Below, one piece after another: positions 25,687-34,791 of a stretch of 64,000 nt of DNA. Origin of the DNA: Rhodococcus antarcticus. GTDB lineage: Bacteria; Actinomycetota; Actinomycetes; Mycobacteriales; Mycobacteriaceae. Where the stretch lies: positions 3,100,001 to 3,164,000 of the forward strand of contig NZ_CP110615.1 in assembly GCF_026153295.1 (NCBI RefSeq), written 5' to 3'. A model generated the notes under the pieces. It did no database searches. It was not told where the DNA came from and saw only the letters and a program-made list of their open reading frames with translations. The translations under genes and the position numbers were made by a program. How positions within the stretch are numbered: the stretch's first letter is position 1; every line of letters begins with the position of its first letter.

Positions 25687-25717
25687 CGGTCCGAGGGACG
25701 CACCGGCGCGATCGAAC

Positions 25718-25747
25718 GTGATGCGCGGCACGGTTTCGCCCTAGACT
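25718..25747 (+). promoter_or_regulatory. crp promoter with a CRP-like site
   Basis: TAGACT at 25742-25747 is the likely -10 box. GTGA-TGCGCG-GCAC at 25718-25731 matches the CRP core GTGA-N6-TCAC at seven of eight positions and ends 10 nt before the -10 box, exactly as in the acs promoter. Autoregulation would follow. Confidence 0.5.
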
Positions 25748-25824
25748 GCGCAACGATCACGACAGCGGTGGCGCAGCAGGACCGGCGAGGACGTCGGCCG
25801 CGCGCTCCGCGAGGAGGAGCAGAC

Positions 25825-26499
25825 GTGGACGAGGTCCTGGCCAGGGCAGGAATCTTCCAGGGCGTCGAGCCCTCGGCGGTGGAGGCGCTGACGCAGCAGC
25901 TGCAGCCGGTGGACTTCCCCCGGGGGCACGTGGTCTTCAACGAGGGCGAGCCCGGGGACCGGTTGTACATCATCATCTCGGGCAAGGTGAAGATCGGCCG
26001 GAAGAGCGCCGACGGGCGCGAGAACCTGCTGACGATCATGGGTCCGTCGGACATGTTCGGCGAGCTGTCGATCTTCGACCCGGGCCCCCGCACCTCCAGC
26101 GCCACCACCGTCACCGAGGTCCGCGCGGTGAGCATGGACCGTGCGGCGCTGCGGGAGTGGATCAACCGGCGCCCCGACATCGCCGAGCAGTTGCTCCGGG
26201 TGCTGGCCCGCCGGCTGCGCCGCACGAACAACAACCTGGCCGACCTCATCTTCACCGACGTCCCCGGCCGGGTGGCCAAGGCGCTGCTGCAGCTGGCCCA
26301 GCGCTTCGGCAGCCAGGAGAACGGCGCGCTGCGGGTCACCCACGACCTCACGCAGGAGGAGATCGCCCAGCTCGTCGGTGCCTCGCGCGAGACGGTCAAC
26401 AAGGCGCTGGCCGACTTCGCCCAGCGCGGGTGGCTGCGGCTGGAGGGCAAGAGCGTGCTGATCTCGGACCCCGAGCGGCTGGCCCGCCGAGCGCGGTGA
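25825..26499 (+). CDS. crp: CRP, cAMP-responsive global regulator
   Basis: 224 residues, almost identical in pattern to M. tuberculosis CRP (Rv3676): [18 protein letters not shown], the cyclic-nucleotide-binding domain with phosphate cassette [17 protein letters not shown], the dimerisation helix [15 protein letters not shown], and the helix-turn-helix [24 protein letters not shown] 25825 follows GAGGAGGAG and gives the family's conserved N-terminus; upstream in-frame starts lengthen it unnaturally. It binds GTGA-N6-TCAC sites, several of which are seen in this window. A strong terminator follows. Confidence 0.97.
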   Translation: MDEVLARAGIFQGVEPSAVEALTQQLQPVDFPRGHVVFNEGEPGDRLYIIISGKVKIGRKSADGRENLLTIMGPSDMFGELSIFDPGPRTSSATTVTEVRAVSMDRAALREWINRRPDIAEQLLRVLARRLRRTNNNLADLIFTDVPGRVAKALLQLAQRFGSQENGALRVTHDLTQEEIAQLVGASRETVNKALADFAQRGWLRLEGKSVLISDPERLARRAR

Positions 26500-26554
26500 G
26501 CGTGTGGACGGCGTGCTGAACCGCGTCGACCGAGCAGTCCCCCGGTGACCAGGG

Positions 26555-26585
26555 CCGGGGTGTGACCCCCGACGTCACACCCCGG
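26555..26585 (+). terminator. Terminator of crp
   Basis: A perfect 12-bp stem (26555-26566 with 26574-26585, CCGGGGTGTGAC) and a 7-nt loop, 56 nt after the crp stop, followed by TCCTGTCG. The TGTGAC/GTCACA arms are part of the stem and are spaced by 7 nt, so they are not a proper CRP site. Confidence 0.9.
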
Positions 26586-26770
26586 TCCTGTCGTGCGCCT
26601 CGGACCCGGGTTCCCCCGAACCAGGGCGAGGCGAGGCCGACCCCCGTCGGACCTCGGGGACAGTGAACGGCATCCCACCCGGTTCCACGAGGGAGGTGGA
26701 GGTTCTGTTCACCTCTTCGTGACCACAACGTGACGAAGAGTGCGCCTGGGGGGCCCTCGGACCGTCAAGT

Positions 26771-26784
26771 GGTACGGAAGTACC
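26771..26784. promoter_or_regulatory. Palindromic operator candidate upstream of the MFS gene
   Basis: GGTAC-GGAA-GTACC is a short palindrome centred 29 nt before the MFS start codon, where it would overlap the -35/-10 region. No regulator gene is adjacent, so the binding protein is unknown. Confidence 0.4.
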
Positions 26785-26806
26785 GTTTCGTGGCACACTG
26801 CTCGCC

Positions 26807-28096
26807 ATGTCCACCCGCACAGGCCTCGCCGACTACCGCAGCGCCCTCACCGCACCCGGTGCGCGCGGTCCGGTGCTGTTCTCGCTGCTCGCCCGGATGC
26901 CCATCGCCATGATCGGGCTGGCCATGCTGCTCTACGTCCGCACCACCACCGGCTCCTTCGGCACGGCCGGGCTCGTGTCGGCGGCGGTGCTGCTCGGTGT
27001 GGCCTCGGGCTCGGTGGCGCAGGGTCGTGTCATCGACCGTTTCGGACCGACCCGCCCCCTGCTCACGGTGACCGTCGTCTTCGCGGTGTCCGTCGCCGCC
27101 GCCGTGGTGGCGGTGCAGCTGGGGGCCGCGACGCCCGTGCTCGTGGTCATCGGTTTCGTGACCGGTCTCAGCGAGCCCGCCGTCGGCGCCGCCTCCCGGT
27201 CCACCTGGGGCCGGCTGGTGCCCCCCGGCCCTGTCCGCCAGGCCGCGCTGGCCTACGAGGCCATCAGCATGGAGGTGTTCTTCATCCTCGGACCTGCTCT
27301 CGCCGGGGTGCTGCTCTACGCCCCGTGGGCCGGTACCGGCGTGGTCGTGGGGGCTGTGCTCATGGTCATGGGCGGCACCGGGTTCGCCCTCACCGACACC
27401 GTGCGCTCGTGGGGTCCTGCTCCGGCGGGCACTGTCCGCTCCCGCGGGCTCGGCGCGCTCGGAACCCCGGGGATGCGCACGCTGGCGGTCGCCGCGCTCG
27501 GGTTCGGCGTGGTCATCGGGTTCGTGGAGGTCGGCGTCCCTGCGGTGACGGCGCAAGCCGGCCGTCCTGCGCTCAGCGGGCTCATGCTCAGCCTGTGGTC
27601 GATGAGCTCGGTGGCCTTCGGCGTGTTCTACAGCACGCGCCCGTGGCCCCGACCGATGCACCTGCGGCTGCCGTTCCTGCTGGCCGCGTTCGCGCTGCTC
27701 GTGCCCCTGCTCGCCGTGCCGTCCAGCCTGTGGGGACTGGCCGTCGCGCTGCTGCTGGTCGGCACCATGATCACTCCCCAGTCCACCGCGCACTCCTCCA
27801 CGATCGACTCCGCCGCTCCCGCCGGCACGCACACGGAGGCGTTCGGCTGGATCATCACCGCCGTCACCCTCGGGCTGGCGGGCGGGCAGTCCGTCGCGGG
27901 ACAGCTGGTCGAGCGGGTCGGGACGGACGCGGTGTTCGTCAGCGCAGGCGTGGCGGGTCTGGCCGTGGCCGCCGTGGTGGCCGCCCGACGCGCCACCCTC
28001 GTCCAGGCCGAGGCCCCGGCTGCTCCGGCCACGGCCGTGACGGCTCCGGCCGCGGCTCCGGGCGGGGCCCCGCGCTCCCTGGCCCACACGGCCTGA
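26807..28096 (+). CDS. MFS transporter (drug/sugar efflux type)
   Basis: 429 residues with about twelve membrane segments. After an N-terminal cytoplasmic stretch the first helix is LLARMPIAMIGLAMLLYV. The loop 2-3 motif GRVIDRFGPTRPLL resembles the MFS signature G-x-x-x-D-R-x-G-R. The C-terminal tail is Ala/Pro-rich. It resembles putative arabinose-efflux/YcaD-like actinobacterial carriers with no known substrate. ATG 26807 is clear. A palindrome overlaps its promoter. It stands alone between crp and a dienelactone hydrolase and has no counterpart at this place in M. tuberculosis as I recall it. Confidence 0.88.
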   Translation: MSTRTGLADYRSALTAPGARGPVLFSLLARMPIAMIGLAMLLYVRTTTGSFGTAGLVSAAVLLGVASGSVAQGRVIDRFGPTRPLLTVTVVFAVSVAAAVVAVQLGAATPVLVVIGFVTGLSEPAVGAASRSTWGRLVPPGPVRQAALAYEAISMEVFFILGPALAGVLLYAPWAGTGVVVGAVLMVMGGTGFALTDTVRSWGPAPAGTVRSRGLGALGTPGMRTLAVAALGFGVVIGFVEVGVPAVTAQAGRPALSGLMLSLWSMSSVAFGVFYSTRPWPRPMHLRLPFLLAAFALLVPLLAVPSSLWGLAVALLLVGTMITPQSTAHSSTIDSAAPAGTHTEAFGWIITAVTLGLAGGQSVAGQLVERVGTDAVFVSAGVAGLAVAAVVAARRATLVQAEAPAAPATAVTAPAAAPGGAPRSLAHTA

Positions 28097-28239
28097 GCCA
28101 CCCACCCACCGCGTACCGCGGGCGCGATGTCGGCCGGGCCGGGCGGCCGCCGCCTCCCGCGGCCCGCCCACGAGCTGCACACGACCGTGGGCCGCACGCT
28201 GGTAGTGCATGACTCAACCACCCGTGCTTGGGTGGGGCC

Positions 28240-28932
28240 ATGCCCGAGAACCCCGTCCAGAACGTCAGCTTCCCCAGCAACGGCAGCACCGCCCACGGCT
28301 ACCTCGCCGTGCCCGAGAGCGGCAGCGGCCCCGGCGTCATCGTCATCCAGGAGTGGTGGGGCCTGACCACCCACATCGAGGACGTCGCCAACCGACTCGC
28401 CGCGGAGGGCTTCGTCGCCCTCGCGCCGGACCTCTACGGCGGCGCCACCACGCACGACTCCGAGGAGGCCGGTGAGCTGATGCAGAAGCTGCCCGTCGAG
28501 CAGGCCGCCAAGGACCTGGCCGGCGCCGTCGACTTCCTGCTCGGCCACGAGGCCGTCACCTCGGCGACCGTCGGGGTGGTGGGCTTCTGCATGGGCGGCG
28601 GCTTCGTCATCACCATGGCCGCCCAGCTGGGCGACAAGGTGTCCGCGGCCGTGCCCTTCTACGGCATCGTCCAGGGCGAGCCGGACCTCTCCGGGATCAC
28701 TGCCGTGGTCGAGGGCCACTTCGGCACCGACGACCAGATGATCCCCATGGACGCACTGGCCGCCCTGGAGAAGAAGATCACCGACTCCTCCGGCACCGCG
28801 CCCACCTTCCACGTCTACGAGGCGGGCCACGCCTTCTTCAACGACGAGAACCTCATGGGCACCTACGACGCCGACCTCGCGCAGCTAGCCTGGAACCGCA
28901 CCCTCGCGACCCTGAAGGCGAACGTTCGCTGA
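28240..28932 (+). CDS. Dienelactone hydrolase family protein
   Basis: 230 residues of the DLH fold. The nucleophile Cys117 lies in [10 protein letters not shown], the acidic residue in GTDDQMIP and the histidine in YEAGHAFFN, so the Cys-Asp-His triad is complete. The N-terminal [10 protein letters not shown] is typical. It hydrolyses lactones or related esters; the actual substrate is unknown. ATG 28240 follows GGGTGGGG and is preferred to ATG 28228. The gene ends 7 nt before the 44-nt repeat at 28939. It is single, with no aromatic-degradation genes nearby. Confidence 0.92.
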   Translation: MPENPVQNVSFPSNGSTAHGYLAVPESGSGPGVIVIQEWWGLTTHIEDVANRLAAEGFVALAPDLYGGATTHDSEEAGELMQKLPVEQAAKDLAGAVDFLLGHEAVTSATVGVVGFCMGGGFVITMAAQLGDKVSAAVPFYGIVQGEPDLSGITAVVEGHFGTDDQMIPMDALAALEKKITDSSGTAPTFHVYEAGHAFFNDENLMGTYDADLAQLAWNRTLATLKANVR

Positions 28933-28938
28933 CGCTCA

Positions 28939-28982
28939 CCCGTGCGTGATTTCTGGACCCAGACGACGAGCTTTCCTGCACA
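28939..28982 (+). repeat. 44-nt dispersed element, copy 1
   Basis: The first 24 nt, beginning CCCGTGCGTGATTTCTGG, are identical to 61247-61270. The next 20 nt are similar (GAG-TTTTCCT-CACA). It lies just after the stop codon of the dienelactone hydrolase. It contains the small palindrome CTGG-AC-CCAG. Confidence 0.9.
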
Positions 28983-29053
28983 GTCCTGACGCCGCGGCCC
29001 GATCACCCCCGTTGGTGGTCGGGCCGCACCCGGAGCACCGGAGGTTGACCGCC

Positions 29054-29530
29054 ATGACCAGACTGCCCGTGCCGCCCTTCACCGCGGAGACCGCCGCGAA
29101 GAAGGTGCAGGCCGCCGAGGACGCCTGGAACAGCAGGGATCCCGAGAAGGTCGCGGGGGCCTACACGCCGGACAGCAACTGGCGCAACCGCGACACCTTC
29201 CTGCAGGGGCGCGAGGAGATCGTCGCGTTCCTCGGCGCGAAGTGGGTGCGCGAGCAGGACTACGTGCTGCGCAAGAGCCTGTGGGCCTTCACCGACGACC
29301 GGATCGCCGTCCGCTTCCAGTACGAGTGGCACGACGGCGACGGCCAGTGGTGGCGCTCGTACGGCAACGAGAACTGGGAGTTCGACGCGGACGGCTACAT
29401 GACCCGCCGCGAGGCGAGCATCAACGACGTCCCGATCGACGTGGCGGACCGTCGCCTCGGAGTTGCGACGGGCACGGCCGGCGCGACGGGCACGGCCGGC
29501 GCAGCGGCGGACGAGCTGCCGCTGCGCTGA
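29054..29530 (+). CDS. DUF1348 / SnoaL-like NTF2-fold protein
   Basis: 158 residues. The first 125 match the DUF1348 nuclear-transport-factor-2-like family: [46 protein letters not shown] and [16 protein letters not shown]. No catalytic role is established for this family. The tail from about residue 136 is a Gly-Thr-Ala repeat (ATGTAGATGTAGAA) and looks dispensable. ATG 29054 has GGAGG 9 nt upstream. It follows the dienelactone hydrolase on the same strand and is convergent with the MBL gene. Confidence 0.9.
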   Translation: MTRLPVPPFTAETAAKKVQAAEDAWNSRDPEKVAGAYTPDSNWRNRDTFLQGREEIVAFLGAKWVREQDYVLRKSLWAFTDDRIAVRFQYEWHDGDGQWWRSYGNENWEFDADGYMTRREASINDVPIDVADRRLGVATGTAGATGTAGAAADELPLR

Positions 29531-29569
29531 CTCGCGCGTGAACATCGGGGACAGGTGCCCCGCCGGCGC

Positions 29570-30358
29570 TCACGAGCTCCGGAGGTGCCTGATCTGCGCC
29601 TGCACCGACCACTCGGCGGCGGGCCACAGGGCCGGGTCCACGTCGGCGTAGACGAGCTCGACGACCTGCCGCGCGGTGGCCGCCGTCCCGAGGGTCCCCA
29701 GCGCCACCCGCACCTGCTCCAGCCGCTGCTCCCGGTGCACGAGGTACTGCCGCGCCACCACCCCGGCGTCGGGCAGCTCCGGCCCGTGACCGGGCAGGAC
29801 GGTCGTGCCCGGGGCGAGCTCGGCGAGGCGCTGCAGGGACGCGAGGTAGTCGCCGAGCTCGCCGGTCCGTGGGTCGATCACGGTGGAGCCGCGACCGAGC
29901 ACGGTGTCCCCGGTGAGCACGCTGCCCGCCTCCCCGTCACCGTCGAGCACCAGGCACACCGAGTCACCGGTGTGCCCGGGGGTGGCGAGCACCCGCAGCT
30001 CGACCCCGGCGGCCGCGATGACCGCCCCTTCGGGCAGGCCCTCCGTGCCCAGCCGGAGCCGGGGGTCGACCGCGTGCACCGTCGAGCCGGTGATCTCGGC
30101 GAACCGGCGGGCACCCTCGGCGTGGTCGTCGTGGCCGTGGGTGAGCACGGTGGCCACCACGCGCCCGAGCGCCGCCACCCGCTGCAGGTGCGCCTCGTCC
30201 CGCGGGCCGGGGTCCACCACCACGCAGTCCTCGTTCCCGGGGGCGCGCAGCACCCACGTGTTGGTGCCCTCCAGGGTCATCACCGAGGGGTTGTCGCACA
30301 GCAGCACCGAGGCGCTCGTGGTCACCGCCCGGAGCCGGCCGTGGGCCGGGTGGGTCAC
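29570..30358 (-). CDS. Metallo-beta-lactamase-fold hydrolase (Rv3677c-like)
   Basis: 262 residues. The metal-binding signature is THGHDDHAEGA; further ligands are His in ATPGHTGDSV, Asp in LTGDTVLG and His in LPGHGPEL. The N-terminal NPSVMTLEGTNTWVL and the C-terminal winged-helix-like part (ARQVVELVY) are those of the LACTB2-like branch, some of which are RNases. It is therefore probably not an antibiotic beta-lactamase. GTG 30358 overlaps the upstream Nudix stop by 4 nt. Confidence 0.92.
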   Translation of the reverse strand: MTHPAHGRLRAVTTSASVLLCDNPSVMTLEGTNTWVLRAPGNEDCVVVDPGPRDEAHLQRVAALGRVVATVLTHGHDDHAEGARRFAEITGSTVHAVDPRLRLGTEGLPEGAVIAAAGVELRVLATPGHTGDSVCLVLDGDGEAGSVLTGDTVLGRGSTVIDPRTGELGDYLASLQRLAELAPGTTVLPGHGPELPDAGVVARQYLVHREQRLEQVRVALGTLGTAATARQVVELVYADVDPALWPAAEWSVQAQIRHLRSS

Positions 30359-31227
30359 GGCAGCTCCAACCGGTCCCCGGGCTGGCCGTCCAGGTGCCCG
30401 GCGGCCCCGGGGTAGAGCGGGTCACCGGGCAGCACGACGCGCAGCACGTCGCCGTCCCTGCGCACCCGGGGCACCACGGCGACGATCTCGCGCTCGGCGG
30501 CCAGCGCGGAGGTCACGGTGTCGTGCTCGTCGATCTCCATCAGCGTCACCCACGTGGGCGGGAGCAGCCCGCGCAGGCCCGACTGCCAGTCCGCCACGGC
30601 CTCGGACGGTGTCTGCCAGCTGACGTCGGACGCCTCGGTGGTCACGCCGTCCGCGATCTGGCCCTCGGGCAGCGCCGCCACGAAGAAGCGGGTGTCGTAG
30701 CGGCGGGGCTCCTCGGGCGGGGTGATCCAGTTCGACCACGGACGGACCAGGTCCGCACGCAGGACCAGCTGCTCCCGGGCGAGGAAGTCCGAGAAGCTGA
30801 GCTCGCGGGCCACCAGCGCCGCGCGGGCCGGGCCGTACCCGGAGGTGTCGGCGACGACGGTGTCCGCCGTCGGACCGGCCAGCAGCACGCCGCACTCCTC
30901 GAAGGTCTCACGCACGGCGGCGCACACCAGCTCCCGCGCCTCGTCCTCGGTGCAGCGAAACCGCTGCGCCCACCAGCTCGGGGGGGGCCCCGCCCAGGCC
31001 AGGTCCGCGTCCGCGTCCCGCAGGTCCACCCCGCCACCGGGGAACACGGTCATGCCCCCGGCGAAGGCCATCCCGGCCACCCGGTGCAGCAGGAACACCT
31101 CGAGCCCGTGGTCGCCGTCGCGCAGCAGGGCGATCGTGGATGCGTCCCGTGGCTCCACCGGCACCTCGGGTGGGTCACCCGGCATCATGTGCGGCGGCAG
31201 GACCATCTCCTCGGGCAGCCTCATCAT
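30355..31227 (-). CDS. Nudix hydrolase (NUDT19-like)
   Basis: 290 residues. The N-terminal DASTIALLRDGDHGLEVFLLHR and FPGGGVD are followed, after an insertion of about 30 residues, by REtfEECGVLL, which completes a split Nudix box. This long spacing is characteristic of the NUDT19/RP2-like group. The substrate is unknown; CoA esters are a family possibility. ATG 31227 is chosen because TAGGGT ends 7 nt upstream, a leaderless arrangement. It is coupled to the MBL gene through GTGA. Confidence 0.88.
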   Translation of the reverse strand: MMRLPEEMVLPPHMMPGDPPEVPVEPRDASTIALLRDGDHGLEVFLLHRVAGMAFAGGMTVFPGGGVDLRDADADLAWAGPPPSWWAQRFRCTEDEARELVCAAVRETFEECGVLLAGPTADTVVADTSGYGPARAALVARELSFSDFLAREQLVLRADLVRPWSNWITPPEEPRRYDTRFFVAALPEGQIADGVTTEASDVSWQTPSEAVADWQSGLRGLLPPTWVTLMEIDEHDTVTSALAAEREIVAVVPRVRRDGDVLRVVLPGDPLYPGAAGHLDGQPGDRLELP

Positions 31228-31326
31228 GATCCGCACCCTACGACCGGGAGGTCCGACCACGTCCACGCCACCCACGTCCACGCCACCCTCGGGGCATGCC
31301 CGCGGGAGGCGCAGCGGACGTGGTCC

Positions 31327-31785
31327 TCAGGCCACCTCGACGACGAGCTCCACCTCGACGGGCGCACCCAGCGGCAGCTCGGCCACGCCCACGGCCGAGC
31401 GTGCGTGCACCCCCGCCTCGCCGAACACCTCGCCCAGCAGCTCGGACGCGCCGTTCACCACGCCCGGCTGGCCGGTGAAGCCCTCGGCCGAGGCCACGAA
31501 GCCCACGACCTTCACCACGCGCACCACGCTGTCGATCCCCACCAGGGCGTGCACCGCGGCGAGGGCGTTCAGGGCGCACGTGCGGGCCAGCTCCGCGCCC
31601 TGCTCGGCCGAGACCTCCGCCCCCAGCTTGCCGGTGGCCGCGAGCGCGCCGTCGACGAAGGGCAGCTGCCCGGAGGTGAGCACCTGCGCACCGGAGCGCA
31701 CCGCGGGGACGTACGCGGCGACGGGCGCGGCCACCGGCGGCAAGGTGATGCCGAGCTCGGTCAGCCGCTCGCTCCAGGTGGTCAT
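31327..31785 (-). CDS. RidA/YjgF-family protein (Rv3678c-like)
   Basis: 152 residues: MTTWSERLTELGITLP and the RidA domain with SGQLPFVDGAL, LNALAAVHALVG and an SAVGVAELPLGAPVEVE ending. RidA proteins deaminate reactive enamine/imine intermediates. This branch lacks the arginine-containing IRxT-type sequence at the canonical place, so deaminase activity is uncertain. ATG 31785 overlaps the DUF4177 stop (ATGA). It ends 99 nt before the start of the Nudix gene downstream. Confidence 0.9.
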   Translation of the reverse strand: MTTWSERLTELGITLPPVAAPVAAYVPAVRSGAQVLTSGQLPFVDGALAATGKLGAEVSAEQGAELARTCALNALAAVHALVGIDSVVRVVKVVGFVASAEGFTGQPGVVNGASELLGEVFGEAGVHARSAVGVAELPLGAPVEVELVVEVA

Positions 31786-31937
31786 CCCTTGGGGCGCTTG
31801 AGGTAGGCGACGTGCTGCTCGCCGGTGGGTCCGGGCAGGACGGCGACGAGCTCCCAGCCGTCGGCACCCCACTGGTCGAGGATCTGCTTGGTCGCGTGCG
31901 TCAGCAGCGGCACGGTGGCGTACTCCCAGGTGGTCAT
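31782..31937 (-). CDS. DUF4177 small protein
   Basis: 51 residues, MTTWEYATVPLLTHATKQILDQWG followed by WELVAVL. This is the compact DUF4177 fold found in front of ridA in actinobacteria (Rv3678A place in M. tuberculosis). ATG 31937 lies 8 nt after a TACGCT box and is taken as a leaderless start; a GTG one codon earlier is possible. It is coupled to ridA by ATGA and divergent from the ArsA-like operon. Function unknown. Confidence 0.88.
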   Translation of the reverse strand: MTTWEYATVPLLTHATKQILDQWGADGWELVAVLPGPTGEQHVAYLKRPKG

Positions 31938-32017
31938 GACACACGAGCGTAGTGGCCCCCGCCACCCTGACCGCGGTGTGCCCGGCGCCGGCCCCCCGGC
32001 CCGCCTAGGCTCGCCGC

Positions 32018-33022
32018 GTGCCTGACTCCTCCCCCGCATGGCCGGCCGCGGCGCGCGACGCCCGGCTGCACTGGGTCTCCGGCAAGGGCGGCACCGGCAA
32101 GTCGACCGTGGCCGCCGCCCTCGCCCTGGCCCTGGCCCGGGACGGACGAACCGTGCTGCTGGTGGAGGTCGAGGGCCGCCAGGGCATCGCGCAGATGTTC
32201 GACCGGCCGCCCCTGCCGCACTCCGAGGAGACGGTCGCCGTCACCGAGGGTGGTGGCGAGGTGCGGGCCCTGGCCATCGACGTGGAGACGGCGCTGCTGG
32301 AGTACCTGGACATGTTCTACAACCTCGGCTTCGCGGGACGCGCGATGCGCCGGGTGGGCGCCATCGAGTTCGCCACCACCCTCGCGCCGGGCCTGCGCGA
32401 CGTCCTGCTCACCGGCAAGGTCAAGGAGTGCGTGGTGCGCACCGAGCGGGACGGCCGCCGCACCTACGACGCGGTGGTCGTCGACGCGCCGCCCACCGGG
32501 CGCATCGTCAACTTCCTCGACGTCACCCGGGCCATGGCCGACCTGGCCGGCGGCGGTCCGATCCGCTCCCAGAGCGAGGGCGTCATCAGCCTGCTGCACA
32601 GCGAGGACAGCATCGTGCACCTGGTGACCCTGCTGGAGGAGCTGCCCGTGCAGGAGACCCTCGACGCGGTGGACGAGCTCTCCGCGGCGGACCTGCGCAC
32701 CGGGGCCGTGGTGGTCAACCGGGTCGAGCCGCAGCTGCTGCCGGCCCGCTCGATCGCCCCGGCCGCCCAGGGCAAGGTGGACGTCGCACGGCTGCGGGAG
32801 GGCTTCGCCATGGCCGGGCTGGAGCTGGCGGAGGACGAGCTGGCCGGGCTGGTCACCGAGACGGTGCAGCACGCCGCCCGGGTGGGCACGCAGCGCGCCA
32901 GCCGGGAGCGGCTGCTGGGTGCCGGGGTGGGCACCGTGGAGCTTCCGCAGCTGCGCGACGGGGTGGACCTCGGTGCGCTCTACGAGCTGGCCGGCGTCCT
33001 CGGCGAGCAGGGTGCCCGGTGA
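32018..33022 (+). CDS. ArsA-family ATPase, first of a pair (Rv3679-like)
   Basis: 334 residues. The deviant Walker [10 protein letters not shown] (residues 22-30) carries the signature lysine, and DAPPTGR is the switch-type motif. The similarity is to ArsA/Get3 anion-transporting ATPases. In mycobacteria the two-gene unit Rv3679-Rv3680 forms a heteromeric ATPase implicated in envelope stress and glycerol metabolism (from memory of the literature). GTG 32018 lies 6 nt after TAGGCT, a clear leaderless arrangement. It overlaps the second gene by 4 nt. Confidence 0.93.
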   Translation: MPDSSPAWPAAARDARLHWVSGKGGTGKSTVAAALALALARDGRTVLLVEVEGRQGIAQMFDRPPLPHSEETVAVTEGGGEVRALAIDVETALLEYLDMFYNLGFAGRAMRRVGAIEFATTLAPGLRDVLLTGKVKECVVRTERDGRRTYDAVVVDAPPTGRIVNFLDVTRAMADLAGGGPIRSQSEGVISLLHSEDSIVHLVTLLEELPVQETLDAVDELSAADLRTGAVVVNRVEPQLLPARSIAPAAQGKVDVARLREGFAMAGLELAEDELAGLVTETVQHAARVGTQRASRERLLGAGVGTVELPQLRDGVDLGALYELAGVLGEQGAR

Positions 33023-34161
33023 CCACCCCCCGCCTCGACGTGGCCGCCCTGCTGGCCGACCCCACCACGACCGTGGTGGTCTGCTGCGGTGCGGGCGGGG
33101 TCGGCAAGACGACCACCGCGGCGGCCCTGGCCCTGCGCGCTGCCGAGCAGGGACGGCGCACGGTGGTGCTCACGATCGACCCGGCCCGGCGCCTCGCGCA
33201 GGCCCTGGGCGTGCAGGACCTCACCAACACCCCGCAGCCGGTGGACCTCGGCAACGGTGCCGACGGGGAGCGCGCGACCGGTGAGCTGCACGCGATGATG
33301 CTGGACATGCGTCGGACCTTCGACGACATGGTGCTCGAGCACGCCGACCCCGAGCGGGCGGAGGCGATCTTCGCCAACCCCTTCTACCAGACCATCGCGA
33401 CGTCCTTCTCGGGCACGCAGGAGTACATGGCCATGGAAAAGCTCGGCCAGCTCGCGGCCTCGGGCGAGTGGGACCTGGTGGTGGTGGACACCCCGCCCAG
33501 CCGGAACGCCCTGGACTTCCTCGACGCCCCGCAGCGCCTGGCCAGCTTCCTCGACGGACGGATGATCCGACTGCTGTCGGCGCCGGCCCGTGCCGGCGGG
33601 CGGGGGCTGCGCAAGGTGGTCGGCGGCGCGGTGGGCCTGGCCGCGAAGGCCGTCTCCACCATCCTCGGCGGGCAGATGCTGCAGGACGCGTCGGCGTTCG
33701 TGCAGGCCTTCGACACCATGTTCGGCAGCTTCCGGGAGCGTTCCCGCACCACGTACGAGCTGCTCCGCCGACCCGGCACCCACTTCGTCGTGGTGTCGGC
33801 ACCGGAGCCCGACGCGCTGCGCGAGGCCGCCTACTTCGTCGAGCGGCTCTCCACCGAGGGCATGCCGCTGGCCGGGCTGGTGCTCAACCGCACCCACCCA
33901 CCACTGGCCGAGCTCTCGGCCGCACGCGCGACCGCCGCCGCCGAGCTGCTCGAGGAGGACGGTTCGGCACCCCTGGCCGCAGCCGTGCTGCGCGTGCACG
34001 CCGAGCGCGCCGTCACCGCCGAGCGCGAGGTGGCGCTGCTCGCGCACTTCACCGGTCGCCACCCCGGCGTGGCGCTGGTCGGTGTTCCCGCCCTGCCGTT
34101 CGAGGTGGCCGACCTCGAGGCGCTGCGGGCGGTGGGCGACCAGCTCACCGGCACGACCTGA
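33019..34161 (+). CDS. ArsA-family ATPase, second of a pair (Rv3680-like)
   Basis: 380 residues. Walker A is GAGGVGKTT (24-32). [13 protein letters not shown] and [17 protein letters not shown] are the ArsA/Get3 family switch motifs. In contrast to the first protein, the P-loop has Ala instead of the signature lysine at position 2. A longer central helical insertion (residues about 185-235, [24 protein letters not shown]) might contact membrane. GTG 33019 sits in the GTGA overlap with the preceding gene, ensuring balanced production of the pair. Confidence 0.93.
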   Translation: MTTPRLDVAALLADPTTTVVVCCGAGGVGKTTTAAALALRAAEQGRRTVVLTIDPARRLAQALGVQDLTNTPQPVDLGNGADGERATGELHAMMLDMRRTFDDMVLEHADPERAEAIFANPFYQTIATSFSGTQEYMAMEKLGQLAASGEWDLVVVDTPPSRNALDFLDAPQRLASFLDGRMIRLLSAPARAGGRGLRKVVGGAVGLAAKAVSTILGGQMLQDASAFVQAFDTMFGSFRERSRTTYELLRRPGTHFVVVSAPEPDALREAAYFVERLSTEGMPLAGLVLNRTHPPLAELSAARATAAAELLEEDGSAPLAAAVLRVHAERAVTAEREVALLAHFTGRHPGVALVGVPALPFEVADLEALRAVGDQLTGTT

Positions 34162-34213
34162 GGGCTGCCACGGGGACGCACCGTGACGACGCAGCAGCGC
34201 CGGCCGCCTCCCC

Positions 34214-34564
34214 TCAGCTCGCGCGCGCGTCCCGACCGAGGTCGGCACGCACGGCCTTCAGGTGCTCGCCCCACGAGGTGACGTCGGGCCGGGTGCGCAG
34301 CAGCGCGCGGCGCTCCCGCTCGGTGAGCCCGCCCCACACCCCGAAGGCCACGCGGTGGTCCAGCGCGTCCGCGAGGCACTCCATCTGCACCGGGCAGTGC
34401 CGGCAGATGACGGTGGCCGCACGCTGCGCGGCCCCCTGGACGAACAGGCGCTCCGGATCGACCCCCCGGCACGCCGCCCGCGCCACCCACGCCTCGCGGG
34501 CCACGTCGGCCTCGCTCCTGCACTCCTGCCGTCCGGGCAGCACCCGGACCCCACCGTCGACCAC
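34214..34564 (-). CDS. whiB4: WhiB-family iron-sulfur regulator (WhiB4-like)
   Basis: 116 residues. The four cluster cysteines are C32, C54, C57 and C63 (C-x21-C-x2-C-x5-C), followed by GVWGG (75-79) and a basic DNA-binding segment (RERRALLRTR). An extra Cys15 is present. The WhiB4 assignment rests on its place between the ArsA-like pair and ponA2, as at Rv3681c; sequence alone fits WhiB in general. GTG 34564 follows GGGGGAG. It is convergent with the ATPase pair and divergent from ponA2. Confidence 0.92.
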   Translation of the reverse strand: MVDGGVRVLPGRQECRSEADVAREAWVARAACRGVDPERLFVQGAAQRAATVICRHCPVQMECLADALDHRVAFGVWGGLTERERRALLRTRPDVTSWGEHLKAVRADLGRDARAS

Positions 34565-34700
34565 GTCGCTCCCCCTGAGCTCGTCCGAACCTCGGCGGGG
34601 TGTGCCACAGCGCGACCCACCCCTCGTCCCACTCGTGGACGTGCCGGCCTCCCGCCGACCCGACCACTGGGACGTCGCCGAACTGTAGGAGGTTCCCCTG

Positions 34701-34784
34701 GTGTTGCCAACACCTCACGGTCAGTGACGCACGGTCACCACCAGGTCGTGACCTCACCGGAGTGACGGCCTGCTTGCGTACCCT
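34701..34784 (+). promoter_or_regulatory. whiB4/ponA2 divergent control region
   Basis: Two small inverted repeats, GTGTTG-C-CAACAC (34701-34713) and GTGAC-GCACG-GTCAC (34724-34738), lie upstream of TACCCT (34779-34784), the likely -10 box for leaderless ponA2. The second resembles a CRP site but has one base too many in the spacer. Confidence 0.5.
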
Positions 34785-34791
34785 GTGCCCC

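Larger units (their letters stand above)
26500..26806. other. Intergenic region between crp and the MFS gene
   Basis: 307 nt with no gene. It holds the crp terminator (26555-26585) and an imperfect inverted repeat CTCTTCGT...ACGAAGAG around 26712-26741. A short palindrome at 26771-26784 lies directly in front of the MFS gene. Local base composition is less GC-rich than in the flanking genes, as expected of promoter DNA. Confidence 0.6.

Noticed and set aside
26561-26580. TGTGAC...GTCACA behind crp as a CRP site
   Set aside because: The arms are part of a perfect 12-bp terminator stem and the spacing is wrong for CRP (N6 needed between GTGA and TCAC).
29570-30358. MBL-fold gene as an antibiotic-resistance beta-lactamase
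   Set aside because: It lacks a signal peptide and belongs by motif and length to the LACTB2-like branch conserved beside ridA.
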